A DNA stretch of 64,000 nt. Origin: Bacteroidia bacterium. GTDB lineage: Bacteria > Bacteroidota > Bacteroidia > J057. The DNA is taken from the NCBI GenBank assembly GCA_019695295.1, contig JAIBAH010000007.1, positions 23,736 to 87,735 on the forward strand, in the 5' to 3' direction. Of the stretch, positions 18,219 to 26,932 are shown in pieces. Made by a program: the position numbers and the translations under genes. Position 1 is the first letter of the stretch. Each line of letters starts with the position of its first letter. The notes beneath the pieces are model-generated. The model saw only the letters and a list, made by a program, of their open reading frames with translations, had not been told where the DNA came from and searched no databases.

Positions 18219-18758
18219 AAAAACGTGGAACGGAAATATAAGCCGGATTCTGTATCTGCATTTTTTGCAGACCTTTATCATTTATCTGGGATTACAGTCA
18301 CCCGTAACCTCAAGCAACCTACCCGCAGGCATCAGACGAGCAGCCCTTATTTTCTTTGCAGAAAACGCCTGCCTATTTGGTCTTGCAGCTCCCGAGGTTT
18401 ACCTGGCTACAACGGTCACCCGCTATACCGGTGGGCTCTTACCCCACCTTTTCACCCTTACCGCTCCAAAGGTGTATTTCAGAGTGTATGAAAAATTAGA
18501 CATATCCTCCTTTTCATACTTTCCGTACAAAATTTTTTTTAATTATTTTGTGAAAAAATATTACCCTTTGAAGTTTGGCGGTTTACTTTCTGTTGCACTT
18601 GCTGTATTTTACCAAAATAAAAACATTAAAATATCATTTTATTGACAATCAATACTTTACTTTAGTAAAACCCTTCCTGTTAGGAAGCGGGATGCTCTGC
18701 GCTGTCCGGACTTTCCTCGCCAAATCTTACATTGACGCGATAAAGTTTTCCGTTCCAC
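18217..18758 (-). ncRNA. rnpB: RNase P RNA (class A) with enlarged P12
   Basis: The catalytic RNA of RNase P, which trims the 5' ends of tRNA precursors. On the minus strand, in order: P1 5' strand GTGGAACGGAAA (18758-18747); GAGGAAAGTCCGG (18718-18706); GTGCAACAGA (18598-18589); GTAAACCGCC (18586-18577); GGTAAGGGTGAAAAGGTGGG and GTAAGAGCCCACC (18462-18430); ACAGAATCCGGCTTAT (18253-18238); and the P1 3' strand TTTCCGTTCCAC (18236-18225), then seven T. P1 closes perfectly. The piece between GTAAACCGCC and GGTAAGGGTG (18463-18576) is about 114 nt and AU-rich, against about 23 nt in E. coli, and contains a 9-bp inner stem (18486-18494 with 18511-18519). Total length about 534 nt. Confidence 0.95.
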
Positions 18759-18762
18759 ATCA

Positions 18763-18770
18763 CAAATTTA
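18763..18770 (-). promoter_or_regulatory. rnpB promoter -7 element
   Basis: TAAATTTG on the minus strand lies 5 nt before the P1 5' end, exactly where a -7 element should be for a start at about 18758. No good -33 TTG is seen. Confidence 0.6.
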
Positions 18771-18928
18771 CAAAAAAATAAAATAAAAATTTGTTTTTTT
18801 TAAAAAAAAAGCAGAACTTTGGTTACATTTTTGCAAATAATCCGTATTAATAATAAAAATCAAAACATTTTTTTAATTAATTACATTTTATATTAAAATT
18901 ATCGAACTAATAAAACTACTATAATATT

Positions 18929-19297
18929 ATGAAAATCTGGGCTTTTTTATTAACGTTTTTACTTTCAGTTACTTTTGTAAAAGCAACTCAATTCTCCGGT
19001 AGCGAACCCTTAGGTCCCGGATACGGTACTTCTGTTACTTTCATCTCCGATTTGAAGGTTTATCCAAATCCTACAAGTAACGGTATTTTCACCCTTGAGT
19101 TTAACTTTAATAACGAAGAGGAAATCACCGTTAGAATCTATAACCTTATTGGTAAAGAAGTATTGTCCGAAAAAACAACTTCTTCCAGCGGGGTATATGA
19201 TAAAACCGTAAACCTCAGTGATTATCCAAAAGGGATTTACATTGTTGAAATCAGCAACGGAAGTCAAAAACAAACCAAAAGAGTTTCTTACATCTGA
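18929..19297 (+). CDS. Tiny secreted protein that is nearly all T9SS sorting domain
   Basis: 122 residues. The signal peptide (MKIWAFLLTFLLSVTFVKA) is followed by only about 20 residues (TQFSGSEPLGPGYGTSV) before a complete T9SS type A domain begins: KVYPNPTSNGIFTLEF, VRIYNLIGKEV, YPKGIYIVEI and a final KRVSYI. There is no passenger domain, so the cargo is essentially the export tag. It has a very strong terminator. It could be a surface peptide, a competitor or filler for the T9SS sortase, or the relic of a larger cargo gene. The reading frame is intact and coding character is good. Confidence 0.85.
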   Translation: MKIWAFLLTFLLSVTFVKATQFSGSEPLGPGYGTSVTFISDLKVYPNPTSNGIFTLEFNFNNEEEITVRIYNLIGKEVLSEKTTSSSGVYDKTVNLSDYPKGIYIVEISNGSQKQTKRVSYI

Positions 19298-19339
19298 TGG
19301 GTTCGTAATTCATCTTTAAAGTAAAGTCCATATTTTCAT

Positions 19340-19383
19340 AAAAACAGAATTCTTATGTAGAGATACATAAGAATTCTGTTTTT
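19340..19383 (+). terminator. Strong intrinsic terminator
   Basis: A perfect 19-bp stem (19340-19358 with 19365-19383) with loop AGAGAT. The stem arms end in A and T runs, so it works in either direction. It ends the small sorting-domain gene. Confidence 0.9.
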
Positions 19384-19767
19384 ATAATTATTTCTCTGTG
19401 GAATAAATTTCCGGTAAATAATCCATTCCCTTGCCGGAGGCTTTACTTTCCGGAAACAGTTGATGTAAGATTTAGATTTAATTACATTTTTTTTCAGGGT
19501 AGTTAAAAATTAAGTTAAAAAATAACGCTACATATTAGGGTAGTATTTTTGCAAAGAATAGTATTTAGTCAGGGCTTTGTTAAATAAAGAGTAATGATTA
19601 AATAATTGATTATCATTGCATTAATTTTATTTAAAAAGCCGTAAATCCATTCAGGATTCTTCAGGGTATAATAAGATTTCCGGTACTGGCATTCTCTAAG
19701 TAATATTTTTTATGAAAAATGGCTCATTTTTTGTTATTTTTATACAGAAATATTAACGATTAGGTTT
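19384..19767. other. Non-coding gap of 384 bp before the OmpA-like gene
   Basis: AT-rich, no credible ORF. TATTTTTG at 19544-19551 is a possible -7 element, but no TTG sits 19-21 nt upstream. If used, it would leave a leader of about 210 nt for the OmpA-like gene. Nothing else recognised. Confidence 0.4.
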
Positions 19768-21234
19768 ATGCGCTATTTTATCACAGTATTATTGTTTTGC
19801 GTTCTGTGTATGCCTGAGCAGACTCAGGCCCAGAATCGTACTAATAGGGTAGTAACGGGGTTAGATGCTACTTTTGTAGATTACAAAGGGATGGTATCCG
19901 GAAAACTATTCAATCCTAAAAACTTCAATCCGGGACTCAGGCTTTCTGCCAATGTGTATTTGAATGGGTTATTAAATTATTCATTTACCTCTTCATTCGT
20001 CCCAAGAATCAGCTATCCTCAACCCAACGGCGAGTTTTTACCGCAGTTGTGGATGGATTTCAATACCGGACTGAAAATTAAATCCAATACCGGTTGGCTC
20101 CTCAAAGAAGAAGCCCGTATTGCTCCATATATCTATACCGGGATTGGCTATAATACTTCTGAAAGTATCAACAACTTTTATTTGCCGGCTGCTTTAGGAA
20201 TGCGCCTGCGACTGAGCGATATGATTAGCCTTAACTTAGAGACAATGTATCGTCAGCGTTTTGAAGACAGGGTTCAGCCCATGAGTCATAGTCTCGGTGT
20301 GGTATTTGTACTTCCTTCCAATAAACCCCCCAAAGAAGAGGCTCCGATGGTAAAAAATAAGAAAACTGATGAGGAACCTGTTATTTCAAACAAAAATAAA
20401 AAATCAGAGACTGAACCTGTTATCGCAAATAAAAATAAGAAAACGGAAGTAACTCCTCCGGTGGAAGAAGAAGTAGTCGTTACTGCTCCCTCCAAACCCA
20501 TCAAATCTTCTCCTAAACTGCCCGCAAATGCGGATGACAAAGACAATGACGGAATCCCGAATGACCTCGACGGATGTCCTGATGACGCAGGAAGTAAAGA
20601 AGATGGCGGTTGTCCGGAATGGGCGCTGGTAAACAAAGCCAAAGATAATCCTTCCGCTGATTTGGGTACAATGCCTGATGCAGATAAGGACGGAATTGCT
20701 GACGCTTTTGACGGTTGTCCCAATGAAGCAGGTCAGAAAGAAGATGGCGGATGTCCTCAACGGTATGCTGTAGCCAAAGCAGTAGATAAGTCTATCGTCA
20801 GAGGAGAAGCAAATATCGTAAAAAGAACTGCCTCTGCTTCCACTCCGGTTGCTTCTGAGTCCGTTAAAAGTGTAAGTGCTACCGCTGTGGCCGCTTCAGA
20901 TATGGATCGTCTCAGTCAGATTGCCCGCCTTTTGAAATATAAACCTGGTACTGATAAACTTACTGACGATAGTAAGCCGTTAATTACCGAAATCCGTACA
21001 ATCATGGATAAATATCCCGGGTTCAAACTCAAAGTAGCCGGGTTCTATGGTGCAGAAGCTGACAGCGAAGACAATAAAATTCTGGCCGTTACCAGGGCAT
21101 TTCAGATTAAGCGTCTCCTCATCCTTGATCAGGGAAAAAGCCCCGCAAACATTGATTCTGATGGAGTTGTTACTTCTAAATCAGAAGGAGCAGCGAATCT
21201 GAACAGAATTGAGCTGAGCCTGATTCCAAGATAG
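19768..21234 (+). CDS. OmpA-like outer-membrane protein with calcium-type repeats
   Basis: 488 residues. Residues 1-21 are a signal peptide (ending EQTQA). The N-terminal part (about 22-185) alternates strands typical of a small outer-membrane barrel. A Lys/Glu-rich linker with repeated KNKKTEx-type units (about 195-235) leads to two thrombospondin type 3-like repeats: DKDNDGIPNDLDGCPD and DKDGIADAFDGCPN, which bind calcium. The last 110 residues (LSQIARLLKYKPGTDKL ... RIELSLIPR) have the OmpA_C layout, but the usual G-H-T/A-D motif is replaced by AGFYGAEADS, so peptidoglycan binding is uncertain. Likely an envelope-spanning structural protein. Confidence 0.8.
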   Translation: MRYFITVLLFCVLCMPEQTQAQNRTNRVVTGLDATFVDYKGMVSGKLFNPKNFNPGLRLSANVYLNGLLNYSFTSSFVPRISYPQPNGEFLPQLWMDFNTGLKIKSNTGWLLKEEARIAPYIYTGIGYNTSESINNFYLPAALGMRLRLSDMISLNLETMYRQRFEDRVQPMSHSLGVVFVLPSNKPPKEEAPMVKNKKTDEEPVISNKNKKSETEPVIANKNKKTEVTPPVEEEVVVTAPSKPIKSSPKLPANADDKDNDGIPNDLDGCPDDAGSKEDGGCPEWALVNKAKDNPSADLGTMPDADKDGIADAFDGCPNEAGQKEDGGCPQRYAVAKAVDKSIVRGEANIVKRTASASTPVASESVKSVSATAVAASDMDRLSQIARLLKYKPGTDKLTDDSKPLITEIRTIMDKYPGFKLKVAGFYGAEADSEDNKILAVTRAFQIKRLLILDQGKSPANIDSDGVVTSKSEGAANLNRIELSLIPR

Positions 21235-21263
21235 TTAATCCGGACATAACATATTAATTGAGA

Positions 21264-21291
21264 AAGCCACTCCCGTAAGAGTGGTTTTTTT
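21264..21291 (+). terminator. Terminator of the OmpA-like gene
   Basis: CCACTC (21267-21272) pairs with GAGTGG (21279-21284), then seven T. Confidence 0.85.
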
Positions 21292-21338
21292 ATGCTCCGT
21301 AATGCAGTGCCCGATTTTTTATACTCACCGGAATTTCG

Positions 21339-21346
21339 TAGTTTTG
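21339..21346 (+). promoter_or_regulatory. -7 element upstream of the PolX-like gene
   Basis: TAGTTTTG, 27 bp before the ATG at 21373. The -33 region is only a T run. Confidence 0.45.
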
Positions 21347-21372
21347 CTTTCAGATATAGATTATTATAATGT

Positions 21373-23031
21373 ATGAGCAATAAAGCAATTTCCAAATTAT
21401 TAAAACTGACAGCGGATTTACTGGAAATAAAAGGCGAAAATCCCTTTAAAGTTACAGCCTACCAAAGAGCCGCAAGAGCACTCGAAACTCTGGGTGAGCC
21501 GGTAGAAGAATACGTAAGAAAAGGATTATTGAATCAGGTTCAGGGAATAGGAAGCAGCACTCAAAAATCGGTAAAGGAAATTCTGGAGACCGGAACCTGC
21601 TCCGAGTTGGATATGCTTCAGCAATCTGTTCCGGCAGGAGTACAACAAATGTTGCAGATTAAAGGAATCGGACCCAAGAAAATTCAGTTTTTCTGGTTGC
21701 AGATGGGCTGGGAAAATCTGGGTGAGCTTTATTATGCCTGTACTGAAAACCGCCTCGCTCAGGAAAAAGGATTTGGCGTAAAAACCCAGGAAAATATAAG
21801 GCAATCAATAGCGTTTTTTCAGAGCAACGAAGGGAAGTTTCTGTACGGAAAAATTCTCCCTTATTGTGAATTGGCTTTAGAAAAACTTCAGCAGAAATTA
21901 CCCGGAATACAGATCAATTTCTCCGGTGAAATAAGAAGGAAATCTGAGATTATCCATGAAGTACTCTTGGTGGTAGGGTCAGTAGAGGTTATGACTGAAT
22001 GTATCGGTGCAATACGCTCAATGTTTTCTGTTCTGGATGAAACGACGGAAAGTTCGGCTTTTATTTTTAAAGATTATGATAAAGGAATCAAGTGGAAAGT
22101 GCTTTTTACCGGCAATTTTCAAAAAACCTTATTCCTTACCTCCTCCGCTCCGGAACACCTTGAGCAGCTCGGCGTTTCTCCTCAAACAGAAATCGAATCG
22201 GAAACCAGTTTTTATCTCTCAAAGGGCCTTCCTTTTATAGTGCCGGAACTCAGAGAGGGACGAAACGAAGTAGAACTTGCCAGAAATAATCAACTGCCTG
22301 TATTGATTGAAGAAAGCGATATCAAGGGAGTGGTTCATGCTCACTCCACGTATTCTGACGGAGCCAATACCCTCAAAGATATGGCACTGGCTTCTCAGAA
22401 AATGGGGTATGAATACCTGCTCATCACTGACCACAGTAAAACGGCTTTTTATGCCAACGGACTTTCAGAAGGGCGAATCGAAGAGCAGCAAAGAGAAATA
22501 GACAAACTCAACCTTCAGCTTGCACCCTTTAAAATTTTTAAAGGAATAGAATCAGATATTCTCTATGACGGAAGCCTGGATTATGAAGAAGATGTCCTCA
22601 AAAGTTTTGATTGTATCATTGCTTCAGTGCACGCAAATCTCAAAATGGATGAAACAAAAGCCAATGCACGTCTGCTAAAAGCCATCGAAAATCCTTACAC
22701 CAGAATCCTCGGACACCCAACCGGAAGGCTATTGCTTTCCCGAAACGGATATCCGGTAAACCATAAAATGATGATTGACGCCTGCGCTGCCAACGGTGTG
22801 GTAATCGAACTCAACGCCAACCCTTATCGTCTGGATCTGGATTGGCGCTGGATTCAGTATGCTATGGAAAAAAATGTAATGATTAGTATAAACCCGGATG
22901 CCCACTCAATTGAAGGAATTCAGGATATCAGATACGGAATAGCAGCAGCCCGCAAAGGAATGCTATCTTCAGGGTATTGTCTGAATGCAAAATCACTCGC
23001 TGAGTTTACTCAATGGGTGAATAAGCAGTAG
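21373..23031 (+). CDS. PolX-family protein: degenerate polymerase plus intact PHP phosphoesterase
   Basis: 552 residues. The N-terminal part has the Pol X HhH lyase-like region (NPFKVTAYQRAARAL, VQGIGSSTQKSVKEIL, IKGIGPKKIQFF). In the nucleotidyltransferase palm, the expected G-S-x-R-R then D-x-D is GEIRRKSEIIHEVLLV, so the two catalytic aspartates are missing, and the third position reads IKWKVLF. The C-terminal PHP domain keeps its metal ligands: HAHSTYSDG, ITDHSK, IESDI, ASVHANL, LGHPTGRLL and INPDAHS. It probably works as a 3'-5' exonuclease or phosphoesterase in DNA repair and not as a polymerase. Soluble, stand-alone gene. Confidence 0.88.
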   Translation: MSNKAISKLLKLTADLLEIKGENPFKVTAYQRAARALETLGEPVEEYVRKGLLNQVQGIGSSTQKSVKEILETGTCSELDMLQQSVPAGVQQMLQIKGIGPKKIQFFWLQMGWENLGELYYACTENRLAQEKGFGVKTQENIRQSIAFFQSNEGKFLYGKILPYCELALEKLQQKLPGIQINFSGEIRRKSEIIHEVLLVVGSVEVMTECIGAIRSMFSVLDETTESSAFIFKDYDKGIKWKVLFTGNFQKTLFLTSSAPEHLEQLGVSPQTEIESETSFYLSKGLPFIVPELREGRNEVELARNNQLPVLIEESDIKGVVHAHSTYSDGANTLKDMALASQKMGYEYLLITDHSKTAFYANGLSEGRIEEQQREIDKLNLQLAPFKIFKGIESDILYDGSLDYEEDVLKSFDCIIASVHANLKMDETKANARLLKAIENPYTRILGHPTGRLLLSRNGYPVNHKMMIDACAANGVVIELNANPYRLDLDWRWIQYAMEKNVMISINPDAHSIEGIQDIRYGIAAARKGMLSSGYCLNAKSLAEFTQWVNKQ

Positions 23032-23032
23032 T

Positions 23033-23752
23033 TTATATTTTTACAACTGCTCCTGAACCGGTGATTTTTACATTCATCGAAGGAGTACCTCTGTAACGTA
23101 CACTTCCGCTTCCGGAAATATTTACGTCCATTTGATTTGCAACATCTACGGTTACATTGCCTGAGCCTGTAATCGTGATAAAGGATTTATCACAAGGCTG
23201 CATCAGAAAATCCGCATTTCCGGAGCCATCAATAGTAATCTGGTTTTCCGTACTTGTTCCTTCAGTGGTAATATCGCCGCTGCCCGTAACTTTGGCCGTG
23301 ATTTTGGTACAGTTTACACGATAACGGATATCGCCGGAACCACTTAACTCAACTTTCGTTTCTCCCTCATTAAACTCATCCAGTGTATTGATATCTCCTG
23401 AACCGGTAAGTTTTATACCGCTCATCACCGGAGTGTGAACAAAAACGGTAACTCCTTCATGGTCAAACCGAAGGTTTTCTTTTTTATAATGTATTACAAG
23501 CTCTCCGTTTATAATATCCGTTGCAACCTCAGGAGTAATATTATCCTCTCCGTGCAAAATGATTTTTTGAACAGAGTCTTTAATAATTACAACCTCGAAA
23601 TCGCCTTCAGATACAAGGGAAGAAAATGAGCCCACGGGCGTTCTTTCTTCATCAATAAAATGTCCGTTCCCTCTGATGACTTTTCCAAAGTTAAAACAGG
23701 CAGAAAAGGCTACTGCGGTAAGGATAATCAATAAAAATGTAATCTTTCTCAT
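23033..23752 (-). CDS. GIN-domain (DUF2807) lipoprotein
   Basis: 239 residues. A lipoprotein signal peptide ends in FSAC (Cys19). The rest is a right-handed beta-solenoid of DUF2807/GIN type, with the turn GSGD or GSGN/GSGS repeated about seven times (TGSGDINTL, SGSGDIRYR, TGSGDITTE, DGSGNADFL, TGSGNVTVD, SGSGSVRYR, TGSGAVVKI). The family is common in Bacteroidota envelopes and is sometimes described as an adhesin head; the exact role is unknown. It converges with the PolX-like gene with a 1-bp gap. Confidence 0.88.
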   Translation of the reverse strand: MRKITFLLIILTAVAFSACFNFGKVIRGNGHFIDEERTPVGSFSSLVSEGDFEVVIIKDSVQKIILHGEDNITPEVATDIINGELVIHYKKENLRFDHEGVTVFVHTPVMSGIKLTGSGDINTLDEFNEGETKVELSGSGDIRYRVNCTKITAKVTGSGDITTEGTSTENQITIDGSGNADFLMQPCDKSFITITGSGNVTVDVANQMDVNISGSGSVRYRGTPSMNVKITGSGAVVKI

Positions 23753-23910
23753 AATGTGATATTAATTTGTCTTTGTGTAAGACGATTTAAACGCGATAAT
23801 TGTTGCATGTATCCGGTTTTTTTATGAAATAAATTATTCTGCCACACTCTTATAGATAATTCAACTTTTTTCTATTCTATTCGTATCAGGAAAATAAAGG
23901 TTAAGTAAAC

Positions 23911-24288
23911 ATGACATCAGAATCCAGTTCCTTCCACCGGTTCAATATTCATACTGCATTATTGTGTGCCGGATTTATCCTCGTTCACTATATTCTTTTT
24001 GGAATGATATTTCACCGGTTCAGCATTCCGGTGTCTTTGCTGATTCATCCCGTTTTCCTGAAATTATTTCTGACTTATCATGCTACAGTCACCCTCTTCA
24101 GTACTTTTACCGGCTCACTCATCGCAATTATCCCTTTTTATCAGTGGGATTATTTCCGGCGGTGGCTGAGAAGTTCCCTTTTGACGCTGATGGTACTGGA
24201 AGGAGTAATAACGATTCTCCTGAGTTGGGGATTTATGAAGCTGCTTTCCCTTCAGCCCATTTTTAACTTACTGGAATCCCTTCAGTAA
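23911..24288 (+). CDS. Small membrane protein of unknown function
   Basis: 125 residues with three hydrophobic stretches: TALLCAGFILVHYILFGMIF, LFSTFTGSLIAIIPFY, and LLTLMVLEGVITILLSWGFM. No known family or catalytic residue recognised. The N-terminus is short and polar, so it is probably an inner-membrane protein. It is isolated between a divergent lipoprotein gene and a long AT-rich gap. A plausible real gene from its hydrophobic pattern and clean frame, but not proven. Confidence 0.55.
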   Translation: MTSESSSFHRFNIHTALLCAGFILVHYILFGMIFHRFSIPVSLLIHPVFLKLFLTYHATVTLFSTFTGSLIAIIPFYQWDYFRRWLRSSLLTLMVLEGVITILLSWGFMKLLSLQPIFNLLESLQ

Positions 24289-24844
24289 ATTCTCGGCACT
24301 TCCATGTAAGACTTTATGTCTTCTTTCCAAAATTTATAGTAAATTCAGTCCTGAAATACAGGGACTGAAGAGAATGTTTTGTCTTCTTTTCTGGACAAAT
24401 ACGATTCTTTTTTATCATTTTTTGTCATAACCGTTTTTTTTTTAACGGAATAATTATTTCTCACGGTTTTCCGTTTTTTGTTTTTATTTCCAATAAACGG
24501 AGATTTTTTTTAGTTAAATGTATTGTATTTGGATATTTATTACAATAAAAAATACTAAAATTTATATTTATTTTGTTCATTTTCTTCAATCTTTAAAGAA
24601 ATTCGTTAATTCTGCAAAATTACCTGAATAAGCGTGAAAAGTGGTATGTAATTTGATGTTAAGTTTATCATGATTTTTAATAAAAATATAAAAAGGGATT
24701 GACTTTTCATATTTTTAAGGAGTATAGAATAAATAGGTTTAGAATTGTACTTTATTTAACAGAAATTTATTGAATTAAATTAATATATACTTTCCCTCCA
24801 AAATTGTGAAAATATTCTTTTTTTTAAAACATAAAATTGTACTA
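24289..24844. other. AT-rich non-coding gap of 556 bp
   Basis: One of the largest gaps in the window. A hairpin TTCAGTCC (24344-24351) with GGACTGAA (24362-24369) lies shortly after the small membrane gene and may end it, although no clean T run follows. Near 24430-24450 an AACCGT / AACGG inverted pair surrounds a T run. No ORF, tRNA or clear promoter seen. Confidence 0.4.
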
Positions 24845-26794
24845 ATGAAAGAAAAAATAACCAAACTCCTCTTTATACTGTTTTTTTCCGGAGTCACGAC
24901 ATTAACGCTTGCTCAGGGGTCTGTTGGGAACTATATATGGTTTGACTCAAACCGTGACAATCTGCAAAATGAACCTGCTTCCTCCGGGATTAATGGGGTT
25001 TCAGTAGAATTATGGTCTTCTTCCAATAGCATTGTAGGAGATATGGAAGATGTATTTGTGGATGTAACAGTTAGTGCAGACAGCATTCCCGGTCATCCCG
25101 GCTATTTCCGTTTCGCGATTTCTGCAACCGGAAGCTATTATTTAAAGTTCCCGGTCTCTCATTTGGGAGATGTGCTTACCGGACAGGACCCTAATCCTGA
25201 GATGGATGGTAATTCTGATGCGGACATTAACGGATTCAGTCCGCTGTTTTATATTGATACTGGTGGTGCCGGAGCGGCGTTGAATAATTATACAATAGAC
25301 GCTGGATATATGACCTGCAACGCACCTGCTTTTAGTGTTTCTGCTACAGACCCGTCCTGCGGCGGGTTATTGTCTTACAATAATGGAAAAATTATACTTT
25401 CCGCAGTAAGCAATGCAAACCGGTATGATCTTTCCGCAGGAAATGCTTATGTGGGGATGGGATATCCTTTTGCCGGAGATTTAAGTACTGTTACAGCAGG
25501 CGAAATCCGAACCAATATGCCCAACGCCAATTCCACTCAGGTTTACACCATAAGACTCTTTGGCTCAGGTGACAACTGTCATACAGACCAGAATGTAACG
25601 ATAAACCCTGTCCCCTGTGGTGACGGAACGCTCTTTATTGATGATTTCAGCACCAGAAGTATCCTTACAAAACAAACAGGAACAGGAACTGCTCTTGCTT
25701 CGGTACCTACCGGAAACGGAATTGGAGGAGAGTTGGATGTAAGACACGTCATCACCCCTTCTTTTGTTGAGGGAGACGTAGTCGAAACTATGGGTTCAGA
25801 ATTGATGATGGCACTCAATATTTCTCATGGTGCTACTTATGGTGAAGTTACCCTTCAGTGGGACGGATCCGATGGAAATGCAAATACGATTAATTATACA
25901 GGATTGGGAGGACTGGATATTACAAGCGGAGGGAAAATAGACCGGATTCAGTTTGATTTATTATCTGATTTCACGAATAATGACTCACTCGTAATTACCA
26001 TTGAGTTATTTACCGATTTTGGGGCAGCTTCTGAACAAAGACTGGTATTCTATGATGACAACGGCCTTTGGAATACAAAAACTTTCTTCCTTTCCGGATT
26101 TACCCCTTCGAGAGGAGCAGGTGCAGTCATGACAAGTATTGGAGCAATCGTAATGACAATCGATGCCACTCGCAGAACCGGAATGGAAATAGCAATTTCC
26201 GGTTTAAAAATGCCTCCGATTTCGTCTTTCCCCGTAGAACTAAAGGAGTTTACCGCAAGGCTAAGCAATACCGAAGGCCTGCTCGAATGGACAACACTCT
26301 CTGAAGCCAATGTATCTCATTTTGCTGTAGAACGTTCAATGGATAATGGAAAGTCATTTGAGTGGTTAGGAAATGTTCAGGCAGCCGGAAACAGCAACAA
26401 TTCTGTTTCTTATGAGTTCAGAGACAAGGAAATCAACAATCTTTCATTAGATAAAGTATTCTACCGCCTCAAAATGATTGACATTGACAACTCATTCAAG
26501 TACAGTAATACTGCGGAGCTGAGTCTGGAGCCTCTCAGTGCTTTTCTGAACTTGTATCCTCTTCCGGCTTCTTCCCGTTTTACAGTTGAGTATCAGCTTC
26601 CTGATAACCGCATAGCAGAAATCAGAATTCTGAACTCTATCGGGCAGGAGGTTTATAAAGAGGTTCATAATCATGACAAAACGCTTGCTGTACAGAAAAA
26701 GGAAATTCATCTCAAAAATACAAATCCGGGTATCTATTTTCTGGAAATATCCTCCGAAAATAAAATCATTACCCGTAAGTTTATTATAAAATAA
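24845..26794 (+). CDS. Secreted SdrD-B-like protein with T9SS sorting domain
   Basis: 649 residues. I chose the ATG at 24845, which gives a clean signal peptide (MKEKITKLLFILFFSG ... LAQ); an upstream in-frame GTG at 24806 would add 13 residues before it and spoil the signal. Mature protein starts GSVGNYIWFDSNRDN, the opening of an SdrD B-like domain. The middle contains strand-rich segments. PVELKEFTARLSNTEGLLEW near 460 begins the common Bacteroidota pre-sorting domain, and the last 80 residues (LYPLPASSRFTVEY, GQEVYKEV, GIYFLEIS) are a T9SS type A sorting domain with YPLP in place of YPNP. Likely surface-attached or released; function unknown. Confidence 0.88.
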   Translation: MKEKITKLLFILFFSGVTTLTLAQGSVGNYIWFDSNRDNLQNEPASSGINGVSVELWSSSNSIVGDMEDVFVDVTVSADSIPGHPGYFRFAISATGSYYLKFPVSHLGDVLTGQDPNPEMDGNSDADINGFSPLFYIDTGGAGAALNNYTIDAGYMTCNAPAFSVSATDPSCGGLLSYNNGKIILSAVSNANRYDLSAGNAYVGMGYPFAGDLSTVTAGEIRTNMPNANSTQVYTIRLFGSGDNCHTDQNVTINPVPCGDGTLFIDDFSTRSILTKQTGTGTALASVPTGNGIGGELDVRHVITPSFVEGDVVETMGSELMMALNISHGATYGEVTLQWDGSDGNANTINYTGLGGLDITSGGKIDRIQFDLLSDFTNNDSLVITIELFTDFGAASEQRLVFYDDNGLWNTKTFFLSGFTPSRGAGAVMTSIGAIVMTIDATRRTGMEIAISGLKMPPISSFPVELKEFTARLSNTEGLLEWTTLSEANVSHFAVERSMDNGKSFEWLGNVQAAGNSNNSVSYEFRDKEINNLSLDKVFYRLKMIDIDNSFKYSNTAELSLEPLSAFLNLYPLPASSRFTVEYQLPDNRIAEIRILNSIGQEVYKEVHNHDKTLAVQKKEIHLKNTNPGIYFLEISSENKIITRKFIIK

Positions 26795-26814
26795 CGCACT
26801 AACCTTTTTTCCTG

Positions 26815-26846
26815 AGCATCTGAATCTTTTTTCAGGTGCTTTTTTT
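26815..26846 (+). terminator. Intrinsic terminator
   Basis: AGCATCTGAA (26815-26824) pairs with TTCAGGTGCT (26831-26840), one GU pair, then T run. Confidence 0.85.
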
Positions 26847-26932
26847 ATGGGGGTTCTGTTTGCAAATTCACGGATATCCATGACCAAAAATTTTGTTACT
26901 TTGCAGCATAAATTCAAACAGATTTCTTAAAT

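Noticed and set aside
18225..18645. Two + strand ORFs of 88 and 126 residues
   Set aside because: They overlap the RNase P RNA, whose conserved blocks and P1 pairing are clear on the minus strand.
24806..24844. Upstream GTG start for the SdrD-B-like gene
   Set aside because: It would place 13 residues before an otherwise perfect signal peptide; the ATG at 24845 fits better.
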